A stretch of 64,000 nucleotides of DNA, from NCBI RefSeq assembly GCF_013409365.1, contig NZ_JACCBA010000001.1:7316001-7380000 (forward strand), in the 5' to 3' direction. Below, piece after piece: positions 1 through 7,430 of this stretch (position 1 is the first letter of the stretch; each line of letters starts with the position of its first letter). This DNA is from Actinomadura luteofluorescens (GTDB taxonomy: Bacteria > Actinomycetota > Actinomycetes > Streptosporangiales > Streptosporangiaceae). Under the pieces are notes generated by a model. That model was not told the DNA's origin. It worked only from the letters and a program-made list of their open reading frames with translations, and ran no database searches. Made by a program: the position numbers and the translations under genes.

Positions 1-491
1 AGCTGGGCGCGGGCGTCCCACCTGCCGCCCGACCAGGCGTACGTCTGCCAGCCGAAAGTGATCTTCTTGGCGTCGAAGGCGCGCTTGACCGGGCCGTGGC
101 CGCCGTAGAGGCCGACCCGGTCGCGGCCGAGGACGCTCGCCGCGCCGTCCAGGTAGGCGTTGATCTCGTCCTGCTGCCCGGAGGTGGCGTCCCAGTCGGC
201 GGCGAAGTAGATGGGCCGGTCGTCCGGCATGCCGCACGCCTTGGCCTGGGCGGCGGCGGCGCGGGCGTCGGCCGCGCCGGCGGACCGCCCGTCGAGGGGA
301 CGCCTGGCGGTCGACTCCCACACGACGACCAGCCAGATCCCCGCGCCGGACAGCTCGTCGGCCTCCTCGCGGGTCAGGTTCTTGCCGGTCGTGTCGTGCG
401 ACAGGTAGCGGCAGGCGAACTTCGCCCCGGCGCGTTCCAGCGCGGGCGCGCCGGGGCGGCCCCACGCGTAGTCGACGCCGAAGACAGCCAT
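1..491 (-). CDS. DUF1906 (Rv2525c-like glycoside hydrolase-like) protein, 3' end outside window
   Basis: The reading frame starts at ATG 491 and runs off the left edge, so only about 163 N-terminal residues are visible. It opens MAVFGVDYAWGRPGAPALER and continues with features typical of the DUF1906 TIM-barrel family: the early Asp-Tyr, the CRYLSHD stretch, WESTARR, and YFAADWDA. Relatives resemble GH25-type lysozymes and are thought to act on the cell wall, but the substrate is unproven. No signal peptide is visible at this start. It is divergent from the secreted protein at 709, with about 217 bp between them in which I see no other gene. Confidence 0.75.
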   Translation of the reverse strand, partial: MAVFGVDYAWGRPGAPALERAGAKFACRYLSHDTTGKNLTREEADELSGAGIWLVVVWESTARRPLDGRSAGAADARAAAAQAKACGMPDDRPIYFAADWDATSGQQDEINAYLDGAASVLGRDRVGLYGGHGPVKRAFDAKKITFGWQTYAWSGGRWDARAQ

Positions 492-708
492 GTCAGCTCC
501 ATGTGTCGGGGATTGGTGGGGTCTAGGCGATTTAACAGGCTTGTGCTTTGGGGCGCAGGAGAACGCGGAGGTTGACTGTCCGTAAGGGGGTGGACGGTCA
601 AGAGTCGCCGTGCGTGACGACACGCCGACGCGGCGTTGGCGGGCGCGCCTCCGGATCACTAGAACGGACGGTGACCGCTAGAAAACCGCAGGCCACGGGG
701 GGTTCGTA

Positions 709-1380
709 GTGATCCGGACGTTGAGGGTGCAGGGCACGGTGCTGGCGATGGCCGCGCCGCTGCTGGGGGGCGTGCTCGTGCCGGCGGCGGCGCAGGCCGA
801 CGGACCCGGGCCGCGGACGAAACCCAAGCCGCACGGGAAGCACGCCGCGGTAGTGGCGCTACGCCTGAGTGGTCCCGTGAGCGCCGTGGTGCCGGGACGC
901 ACCTACGAGTGGACGTTCACGATGACCGCCAGGGGGCCGGGAAAGTCCGGCCAGGCGAGGTTCAGGATGAGATTGCCGAAGTCGCTGTCGTTCGTCTCGG
1001 GGAACAGGGACTGCGCGGCCGCGGGGTGGACGGTCGAGTGCGACCTCGGCGCCGTGCGCAGGGGCCGGACCGTGACCGGCGCGATCAAGGCCAAGGTGTC
1101 CGGTGACGCCCGGCCCGGCCAGAGGATCGGCCTGCGCGGGACGGTGACCTGGGGCCGGGCACACGCGGCCCGTGCGTTCCCGGCCGTCCGCGTGGGCGAG
1201 CCCGTCCACTTCGGCCACTCCAAGGCGGCACCGAAGAAGCCGCAGGGGGAAAAGACGAAGGCCAAGAAGCCAGCCGCGAAGAAGCCAGCCGCGAAGAAGC
1301 CGCATGCCAAGAAGCCGCGCGCCAAGAAGTCCGCCGCGAAGACGCCGGCGGCGGTGCGGAGGATCGCCCGTACAGGATGA
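709..1380 (+). CDS. Secreted DUF11-like protein with Lys/Ala/Pro-rich tail
   Basis: 223 residues from GTG 709. Residues 1-30 form a signal peptide ending near AAAQA. Residues 45-165 look like one beta-sandwich of the DUF11/CARDB kind seen in actinomycete surface proteins (the RTYEWTFTM stretch and a Cys pair around CAAAGWTVEC). From about residue 172 the protein becomes a strongly basic tail of KKPAA-type repeats like histone H1 or HupB tails. No sortase LPXTG motif or C-terminal membrane helix is visible. The tail could bind teichoic acids, other anionic wall polymers or extracellular DNA; this is inference. Start choice rests on the signal peptide; the ribosome site is weak. Confidence 0.7.
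   Translation: MIRTLRVQGTVLAMAAPLLGGVLVPAAAQADGPGPRTKPKPHGKHAAVVALRLSGPVSAVVPGRTYEWTFTMTARGPGKSGQARFRMRLPKSLSFVSGNRDCAAAGWTVECDLGAVRRGRTVTGAIKAKVSGDARPGQRIGLRGTVTWGRAHAARAFPAVRVGEPVHFGHSKAAPKKPQGEKTKAKKPAAKKPAAKKPHAKKPRAKKSAAKTPAAVRRIARTG
1261..1350 (+). repeat. Six 15-bp in-frame tandem units coding for KKPAA-type repeats
   Basis: Units at 1261, 1276, 1291, 1306, 1321 and 1336 follow the pattern GCSAAGAAGCCNGCC. They are in frame and encode the basic tail of the secreted protein. Such units can change in number by slippage, so length may vary between strains. Confidence 0.8.
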
Positions 1381-1440
1381 CGCCGGACGGGGCGCCGACC
1401 CGCCGCGCGACCGCCGCCCGGTTCGTACGAGGATGGGGAC

Positions 1441-2367
1441 ATGCGACTTCGAATCTTCACCGAGCCCCAGCAGGGGGCGACGTATGAGACACAGCTCGCC
1501 GTCGCCAAGGCGGCCGAGGACCTCGGTTTCGACGCGTTCTTCCGTTCCGACCACTTCGTCAAGATGGGGGACGTCGCGGGCGAGCCGGGCCCGACGGACT
1601 CGTGGATCACCCTGGGCGCGCTGGCCCGGGAGACCAGCCGGATCAGGCTCGGCACGCTGGTGACGGCCGGGACGTTCCGCTACCCGGGACCGCTGGCGAT
1701 CTCCGTCGCGCAGGTGGACCAGATGAGCGGCGGGCGCGTCGACCTGGGACTCGGGACGGGGTGGTTCGAGGAGGAGCACACCGCGTACGGCATCCCGTTC
1801 CCGAGCCTGGGCGAGCGGTTCGAGCGGCTCGAGGAGCAGTTGCAGATCCTCACCGGGCTGTGGGGGACGCCGTCCGGCGAGACCTTCTCCTTCAGCGGGC
1901 GGCACTACAGCCTGAACGGGTCGCCCGCGCTGCCCAAGCCCGTGCGGCCGGGCGGGCCGCCGATCATCATCGGCGGGGCCGGGGCGAAGCGGACGCCGCG
2001 GCTCGCCGCCCGCTACGCCGACGAGTACAACGTCCCGTTCCACCAGGTCGAGGACACCGGCGACGCGTTCGAGCGGGTCCGCGCGGCGTGCGCCGAGGCG
2101 GGCCGGACGAGGCCGATGGTGTACTCGGCCGCGCAGGTCGTGTGCTGCGGCCGGGACGAGGCGGAGCTGGGGCGGCGCGCCGACGCGATCGGGCGGAAGG
2201 TGCCGGAGCTGCGCGAGAACGGGCTCGCCGGGACCCCGCAGGAGCTGGTCGACAAGATCGGCCGGTTCGGCGAGCTGGGCGCGGAGTGCCTCTACCTGCA
2301 GGTCCTCGACATGAGCGACCTGGAGCACGTGGAGTTGCTGGCCTCCGAGGTGATGAGCAAGCTCTGA
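1441..2367 (+). CDS. LLM-class F420-dependent oxidoreductase
   Basis: 308 residues, the usual length for luciferase-like TIM-barrel oxidoreductases of the TIGR03560 type. Typical features are MRLRIFTEPQ at the start, FRSDHF, the LGTLVTAGTFRYPGPLA segment near residue 75, GRVDLGLGTGWFEEEH near 100, and PPIIIGGAGAKRTPRLAARYADEYN near 180. Members bind coenzyme F420 (some FMN) and oxidise or reduce varied substrates; the substrate here cannot be told. It stands alone, convergent with the DHA2 exporter, with a strong hairpin between. Confidence 0.88.
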   Translation: MRLRIFTEPQQGATYETQLAVAKAAEDLGFDAFFRSDHFVKMGDVAGEPGPTDSWITLGALARETSRIRLGTLVTAGTFRYPGPLAISVAQVDQMSGGRVDLGLGTGWFEEEHTAYGIPFPSLGERFERLEEQLQILTGLWGTPSGETFSFSGRHYSLNGSPALPKPVRPGGPPIIIGGAGAKRTPRLAARYADEYNVPFHQVEDTGDAFERVRAACAEAGRTRPMVYSAAQVVCCGRDEAELGRRADAIGRKVPELRENGLAGTPQELVDKIGRFGELGAECLYLQVLDMSDLEHVELLASEVMSKL

Positions 2368-2377
2368 CGGCGAGGCG

Positions 2378-2411
2378 GGCCCGCGCCCGGGGGAGTCCCC
2401 GGGCGCGGGCC
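2378..2411. terminator. Bidirectional hairpin between convergent genes
   Basis: A perfect 15-bp stem (2378-2392 with 2397-2411) around a GAGT loop lies between two convergent genes. It has no U-run, as is common in GC-rich actinomycetes, and probably serves both genes. Confidence 0.7.
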
Positions 2412-2423
2412 TCGCACATCCCG

Positions 2424-4130
2424 TCAGGCGGTCTGCTCCTCCGGGCGCGCGTGCATCGGCAGCAGGAACGTCACCAGGAAGGACAGGCCGAGGAGCCCGA
2501 CCTCGACCCACAGCGTGATCTTCATGGCGTCGCCGAACCCGACCTTGGCCGCGTGCTCGCCGGCCCCGGCGACCGCCTTCTGGACGGCGGGCGCCGACTG
2601 CGGCGCGGCGGCGACGGCGGCGACGGTGGCCTTCTCGAGCCGGCGGCAGGACGCGGGCACGGCGGCGGCGTCCTTGGCGGTGGCGCGGTCGCGGCCGCAG
2701 TCGCGCAGGCCGTCCACGAGGCCGTCCCGCTGCGCGGCCGGGACGGACGCGGCGGCGAGGTCGCGGCGCAGGGCGGCGGCGCCGTCGTCGGCGGCGGACG
2801 CGACGTGCCCGCCGAGCACCCCGAAGAAGACCGTGCCGAGGACGGCCGCGCCGAGCGCGCTGCCGAGCTGCTGGACGGCGGTGAGCGTGCCGCCCGCCGA
2901 GCCGGTCTCCTCGGGCTCGACGCCCGCCAGCACGGTGTCGAAGAACGGCCCCATCAGCAGGCCCATGCCGATCCCGGTGACGGTCAGCGCGGGGACGAGC
3001 TGCCAGGGGGTGACGTCGATCCCGGCGTACCGGAGGGTGAAGTACAGCCCGGCGATCCCGGCGGCCATGATGACGGCGCCCGCGTGGATCACCCTGCGGC
3101 CGAAGCGCTGCACGGCCTGCATGACGCCGAACCCGATGACGATGCCGACCGACCACGGGATCTGCGCGAGGCCCGCCTTGAGCGGGGAGTAGCCGAGCCC
3201 GAGCTGGAAGAACAGCGCCAGCACGAGGCCGAGGCCGGCGACGCCGGAGAAGAACACCAGGCCGACGACGAGGCCGCCGGTGAAGCCGCGCTTGCGGAAC
3301 AGGCTCGGCACGATCAGCGGGTCGCCGCCGGAGCGCTGCTTGCGGACCTCGTACCAGGCGAACGCGCCCCACACGACGAGGGAGGCGGCCATCATGGCGA
3401 ACGTCCAGGCGGGCCAGTCGTGCTCGCGGCCCTGCACGAGGGGGTAGACCAGCAGGCCGGCGCCGAGGGAGGCGAGGGCCGCGCCGGTGAGGTCGAGGCG
3501 GGAGGCGTGCTCGGCGCGCCCTTCGGGCAGGAACTTCAGCCCGGCCAGCACGGCGGCGGCGCCCAGCGGCAGGTTGATCAGGAAGATCATGCGCCAGCCG
3601 GTGCCGAACAGGTCGGCGTCGATCAGCCAGCCTGCCAGCACCGGGCCGCCGACCGAGGACAGCCCCATGACCGGCCCGAACATGGCGAACGCCGCGCCCA
3701 TCTCCTTCGCCGAGAACATCTGCTTGATCATCCCGATGCCCTGCGGCAGCATCAGCGCGCCGAACAGGCCCTGCATGGCGCGGGAGCCGACCAGCATCCC
3801 GGGGGAGCCGGCGATGCCGCACAGCAGCGAGCCGACCGTGAAGCCGGCCGCGCCGATGAGGAACATCCGCTTGCGTCCGTAGAGGTCGCCGAGGCGCCCG
3901 CCGGTGATGAGCCCGACGGCCATGGCGAGGGTGTAGGCGGCGGCGAGCCACTGGATGGTGGCCGCGGACCCGCCGAGCTCGGCGCGGATCGTGGGGGCCG
4001 CGATGGCCGTGATCAGGGCGTCCAGCATGTCCATGACCTCGCCGGCGAGGATCACGGACAGGGCGACCCAGCGCCAGCGGAAGCCGCCGTCCGCGGTGCC
4101 CCGGGCAGGGGAGGTCAGTGTGTCGGTCAT
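2424..4130 (-). CDS. DHA2-family MFS drug exporter (EmrB/QacA type, 14 TM)
   Basis: 568 residues from ATG 4130, which has GGAG five bases upstream; a GTG at 4136 overlaps that site. The protein shows motif A (GGRLGDLYGRKRMF), the antiporter motif C region (GPVMGLSSVGGPVLAGWLI) and 14 predicted helices with a larger soluble loop near the last one (about 440-530), typical of EmrB/QacA proton antiporters. It faces the TetR gene at 4298 across a 167-bp region full of palindromes, so it is very likely repressed by that protein and induced by an exported toxic compound. Confidence 0.9.
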   Translation of the reverse strand: MTDTLTSPARGTADGGFRWRWVALSVILAGEVMDMLDALITAIAAPTIRAELGGSAATIQWLAAAYTLAMAVGLITGGRLGDLYGRKRMFLIGAAGFTVGSLLCGIAGSPGMLVGSRAMQGLFGALMLPQGIGMIKQMFSAKEMGAAFAMFGPVMGLSSVGGPVLAGWLIDADLFGTGWRMIFLINLPLGAAAVLAGLKFLPEGRAEHASRLDLTGAALASLGAGLLVYPLVQGREHDWPAWTFAMMAASLVVWGAFAWYEVRKQRSGGDPLIVPSLFRKRGFTGGLVVGLVFFSGVAGLGLVLALFFQLGLGYSPLKAGLAQIPWSVGIVIGFGVMQAVQRFGRRVIHAGAVIMAAGIAGLYFTLRYAGIDVTPWQLVPALTVTGIGMGLLMGPFFDTVLAGVEPEETGSAGGTLTAVQQLGSALGAAVLGTVFFGVLGGHVASAADDGAAALRRDLAAASVPAAQRDGLVDGLRDCGRDRATAKDAAAVPASCRRLEKATVAAVAAAPQSAPAVQKAVAGAGEHAAKVGFGDAMKITLWVEVGLLGLSFLVTFLLPMHARPEEQTA

Positions 4131-4150
4131 GGTCACTCCGGGGGGAACGG

Positions 4151-4194
4151 TGTTCGTTGGTTACGAACAATGTTCTATGGGCGAACGCTGTTCG
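4151..4194. promoter_or_regulatory. Two TetR-type operator palindromes near the exporter start
   Basis: TGTTCGTTGGTTACGAACA at 4151-4169 has 7-bp arms around 5 bp. CGAACGCTGTTCG at 4182-4194 has 5-bp arms and the same half-site (GTTCG). Related half-sites also occur at 4208-4216. They sit just upstream of the exporter and fit binding by the divergent TetR protein. Confidence 0.65.
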
Positions 4195-4246
4195 TGTCAA
4201 GTACGATGTTCGTGTTCGAGGAATCCTCTCTGTAATAGAGAAGATA

Positions 4247-4263
4247 TATCGCGATTCGCGATA
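4247..4263. promoter_or_regulatory. Palindrome TATCGCGATTCGCGATA at tetR promoter
   Basis: Seven-base perfect arms (TATCGCG/CGCGATA) around ATT, with another half-copy TATCGCGA at 4272-4279, 19 bp before the regulator's GTG start. The half-site differs from the GTTCG site nearer the exporter, so two recognition specificities may operate here. Confidence 0.6.
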
Positions 4264-4297
4264 GTCAAGATGTATCGCGAGATTGGGAGGTCCTGCC

Positions 4298-5062
4298 GTG
4301 GCTGAAGCCGGCCGAGCCGCACGCCCGGACATGCCGACGCCGCCCGGCCGCAGGCCGCGCAAGGCCCCCTCCGCCCGGCAGCCGCTCACGCAGGAGCTCG
4401 TCGTCGACACGGCGATCCGCGTCCTGGACGCCGAGGGGCTGGAGGCCGTGACCATGCGCCGCGTCGCCCAGGAGCTCGGCACCGGGCCGGCGTCCCTCTA
4501 CGCGCACGTCTCGAACAAGGAGGAGCTGCGCGAGCTGATGCTCGACCGGGTGGCCGCCGAGGTCCGGCTTCCCGTCCCCGACCCGGCGCACTGGCAGGAG
4601 CAGCTGAAGGAACTGGCCCGCGAGATCCGCCGCGTCTACACCTCGCACCGCGACATCGCGGTGGTGTCGATGTCGCTCATCCCCACCGGGCCCCATCTAC
4701 TGGACGTCGCCGAGGCGCAGCTCGCCCTCATGGAGGCCGGCGGCGTGCCGAAGCGGATCGCCGGGCTCGCCGTCAGCACCCTCGGCATGTTCCTCGACGC
4801 CGACGCCATCGAGGACACGATGCACCACGCCAAGACGCCCCCGGGGGCGGGCGACCCGTGGACGTACTTCCAGACGTACCTCGACCAGATCCGTGAGTAC
4901 TTCGCCGCCCTGCCGAAGGACCGCTACCCGACGATCTCCGGCATGGTGGACGAGCTCACGGGGGAGGACGGCGACGGGCGCTTCGAGTTCGGCCTCGACA
5001 TGCTCATCCGGGGGATCGCCTCCTACGTCGAGGAGCCGTCCAGCCCCCGGAAGGACGGTTAG
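4298..5062 (+). CDS. TetR/AcrR-family transcriptional regulator
   Basis: 254 residues from GTG 4298, chosen because GGGAGG (4285-4290) lies seven bases upstream; a longer TTG start at 4283 would swallow that site. Residues 35-80 form the N-terminal helix-turn-helix (VVDTAIRVLDAEGLEAVTMRRVAQELGTGPASLY in two parts), followed by an all-helical ligand domain resembling the TetR C-terminal class (TetR_C_1). Gene context indicates that it represses the divergent DHA2 exporter and itself. The 3' end overlaps the opposing DUF2263 gene by four bases. Confidence 0.88.
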   Translation: MAEAGRAARPDMPTPPGRRPRKAPSARQPLTQELVVDTAIRVLDAEGLEAVTMRRVAQELGTGPASLYAHVSNKEELRELMLDRVAAEVRLPVPDPAHWQEQLKELAREIRRVYTSHRDIAVVSMSLIPTGPHLLDVAEAQLALMEAGGVPKRIAGLAVSTLGMFLDADAIEDTMHHAKTPPGAGDPWTYFQTYLDQIREYFAALPKDRYPTISGMVDELTGEDGDGRFEFGLDMLIRGIASYVEEPSSPRKDG

Positions 5063-5889
5063 GCGAAGACGCGCTCGAACGCCGCGTGCCTGGGTGCGCC
5101 CGCGGCGGTGTCCCAGACGGCGAAGACCACGTGCTCGAACCGGTCGGCGAACTCTCCGCCCGGACGCAGCGCCTCGGCGAACACCTCGGCGACCTCGGCC
5201 GGGTCGTTGCGGAACACGCCGCAGCCCCAGGCGCCGAGAACGATCCGTCCGTGCCCGTTGGCCAGCGCCACGGCGAGGACCTTGCGGGCGCGCAGCCGCA
5301 GCGCCGCGGGGATCTGCTCGGTCTTGGCGGCGTCACGGATCGCGCCGCGGTTCGGCGCGGGCGACGTCAGGAACGCGACGCCGTAGGGCTCCTCAAGCAG
5401 ACGCCCGGAGTCCTCCCGGAACACCGGGACGTCCGGCGAGTAGATCATGTGGTCGCTGTAGAGGAGATCTCCCTGCGCGCGGTGGAAGTCGTAGTACTCC
5501 CTGGCCGAGCACAGCGACTCGTACAGGCCCGACGAGCGCGCCAGCCCCTCCTCCTGGGCGTGGGCTCCGTTCAGGAAGCCGCCGCCCGGGTTCTTCGCGG
5601 ACGCGAAGTTGAGCGCGAACGGCGTCGTCCCGGGGGCGCGCAGCCGGCGCGCGGCGGCGAGCGTGGTCTCTCCGGTGACCTCGATCCGCGTCCGCGTGCC
5701 GGGGTCGGCCGGAGGGAGCCTCTTCAGCAGCGCGTCCAGCTCCTCCGGCCGGTAGAGGACGGTGCGCCGGACGGCGTCGGCGAGGTCGTCGGCGATCGAG
5801 ACGGCGCGGCCGGACGGCGCCGTGTAGTCGCCGCGTTCGAGGATGGCCACGGTCTCCTGCGCGGTCATCCGGCGGGGGTGTCTGCTCAT
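5059..5889 (-). CDS. DUF2263 / TIGR02452 protein, bacterial PARG-type ADP-ribose glycohydrolase
   Basis: 276 residues. The macrodomain carries the poly(ADP-ribose) glycohydrolase signature: NPGGGFLNGAHAQEEGLARS near residues 101-120, where the Gly loop and the paired glutamates (QEE) form the catalytic site in characterised bacterial PARGs. Later motifs include YSPDVPVFR and GAWGCGVFRNDP, the phosphate-binding loop. The expected activity is removal of ADP-ribose polymers or terminal ADP-ribose from proteins or nucleic acids. It is divergent, by 107 bp, from hen1-pnkp, so joint control with RNA repair is plausible. Activity is inferred from motifs. Confidence 0.82.
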   Translation of the reverse strand: MSRHPRRMTAQETVAILERGDYTAPSGRAVSIADDLADAVRRTVLYRPEELDALLKRLPPADPGTRTRIEVTGETTLAAARRLRAPGTTPFALNFASAKNPGGGFLNGAHAQEEGLARSSGLYESLCSAREYYDFHRAQGDLLYSDHMIYSPDVPVFREDSGRLLEEPYGVAFLTSPAPNRGAIRDAAKTEQIPAALRLRARKVLAVALANGHGRIVLGAWGCGVFRNDPAEVAEVFAEALRPGGEFADRFEHVVFAVWDTAAGAPRHAAFERVFA

Positions 5890-5912
5890 GTCCCCCCGGA
5901 TTCTGCTGGTCG

Positions 5913-5928
5913 CCCGAACCCGGGCGCA
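5913..5928. promoter_or_regulatory. Palindrome between PARG-type gene and hen1
   Basis: CGCCCG-AACC-CGGGCG lies in the 107-bp divergent gap, close to the DUF2263 start. It could be an operator shared by both sides or a short hairpin; nothing else in the gap distinguishes these. Confidence 0.35.
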
Positions 5929-5996
5929 AACCGTTTAAGACCGGCGTTTCGGAAAAAGGGATGGGGGCGTCCGGCGCGTTCGGCCACACTTGGGGC

Positions 5997-7430
5997 GTGC
6001 TTCTGACGATCACCACGACGATGAGCCAGGCGACCGGCCTGGGGTTCCTCCTGCACAAGCATCCGGACCGGGTGCAGCGCTTCGAGCAGTCCTACGGCAC
6101 GGCGCACGTCTTCTACCCGGACGCGGAGGAGCAGCGCTGCACTGCCGCCTTGCTGCTGGACGTCGACCCGGTCCAGCTCGTGCGCACGCGCGGCAGAGGC
6201 ACGCCCGACTTCTCACTCGGCCAGTACGTGAACGACCGTCCGTACGCGGCGTCCTCGCTCCTGGCGTCGGCCATGGCGAACGTGTTCCGCACCGCCATGC
6301 GGGGCCGCTGCGACCTGCGTCCCGAACTGGCGGAGACGCCCATCCCGCTGGAGGTCGTCCTTCCCGCCCTCCCGTGCAGGGGCGGGCCCGGCCAGGCCGA
6401 GCGGTTCTTCGCCCCGCTCGGCTGGGAGGTGTCGGCCGCGCCCGTGCCGCTCGACCCGGAGTTCCCCGAATGGGGCGACTCCCGGTACGTGACGCTCACC
6501 CTGACCGGGACCCTGCGGCTCGCCGACGCCCTCAACCAGCTGTACGTGCTGCTGCCCGTCATGGACGACGCCAAGCACTACTGGATGGCGCCCGACGAGG
6601 TCGACAAGCTCATCCGGGCGGGGGAGGGCTGGCTGGCCGCGCATCCCGACCGCGGTGCCATCACGCGCCGGTACCTGGCCAACCGGCGCAGCCTCGTGCA
6701 GTCCGCGCTGGGCCGACTCGCCGACGCCGAGGAGGCGCCCGACGAGGAACTCGACCCCGTGGAGGTCGAGGAGGAGGGGCCCGCCGCCGAGGAGGGCCAG
6801 GAAGAGGCGGCGCCGGAGGAGGCGTCCGTCTCGCTCGCGGAACTGCGTCTGCGGTCGGTGGTGCGGGCGCTTCACGACGAGGACGCCCGCCGCGTCATCG
6901 ACCTCGGCTGCGGTTCGGGGAAGCTGCTGGCGCGGCTGGCCGGGGACGAGTTCTTCACCGAGATCTCCGGGTCGGACGTCTCGTACCGGGCGCTCGGCCA
7001 CGCCTCGCGGCGCCTGCGACTGGACAAGCGGCCTCGCCGTGAGAACGACCGCGTCCAGGACGTCTTCCAGGGCGCGCTCACCTACGCCGACGAACGGTTC
7101 CGCGGGTACGAGGCGGCCGTGCTGATGGAGGTCATCGAGCACATCGACCCGCCGCGCCTCAGCGCCGTCGAGCGGGTCGTGTTCGGCCACGCCTCACCCC
7201 GCGTGGTGGTCGTGACGACCCCGAACGCCGAGCACAACGTCCGCTACGAGGGGCTGGCGCCCGGGGCGATGCGCCACCCCGACCACCGTTTCGAATGGAC
7301 GCGCCCGGAGTTCCGCGCATGGGCGGACCGGGTCGCCGCCGAGCACGGCTACCGCGTCCGCCACGTGCCCGTCGGCGACGACGACCCCGAGGTCGGCGCC
7401 CCGACGCAGATGGGAGTCTTCACGCGATGA
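5997..7430 (+). CDS. hen1: 3'-terminal RNA ribose 2'-O-methyltransferase Hen1
   Basis: 477 residues from GTG 5997; this start gives the family's typical opening MLLTITTT. The N-terminal half is the ligase-activating domain of bacterial Hen1 (FLLHKHPDRVQ near 25, RPYAASSLLASAMA near 85). An acidic linker around 240-285 leads to the C-terminal SAM methyltransferase: IDLGCGSGKLL near 300 and the metal-binding EVIEHID near 377. In characterised bacteria Hen1 methylates the 2'-OH at the break before Pnkp seals, so a repaired tRNA resists the same ribotoxin. It overlaps pnkp by ATGA, showing translational coupling. Confidence 0.95.
   Translation: MLLTITTTMSQATGLGFLLHKHPDRVQRFEQSYGTAHVFYPDAEEQRCTAALLLDVDPVQLVRTRGRGTPDFSLGQYVNDRPYAASSLLASAMANVFRTAMRGRCDLRPELAETPIPLEVVLPALPCRGGPGQAERFFAPLGWEVSAAPVPLDPEFPEWGDSRYVTLTLTGTLRLADALNQLYVLLPVMDDAKHYWMAPDEVDKLIRAGEGWLAAHPDRGAITRRYLANRRSLVQSALGRLADAEEAPDEELDPVEVEEEGPAAEEGQEEAAPEEASVSLAELRLRSVVRALHDEDARRVIDLGCGSGKLLARLAGDEFFTEISGSDVSYRALGHASRRLRLDKRPRRENDRVQDVFQGALTYADERFRGYEAAVLMEVIEHIDPPRLSAVERVVFGHASPRVVVVTTPNAEHNVRYEGLAPGAMRHPDHRFEWTRPEFRAWADRVAAEHGYRVRHVPVGDDDPEVGAPTQMGVFTR

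Noticed and set aside
1261..1350. Short tandem repeats that could suggest a CRISPR array
   Set aside because: Units are 15 bp, contiguous, in frame and encode protein; there are no spacers and no cas genes.
859..4482. Very long open frame on the minus strand of 1207 codons
   Set aside because: It lies opposite or out of frame with three well-supported genes, and its product is Arg/Pro-rich low-complexity sequence. GC-rich codon bias produces such frames.
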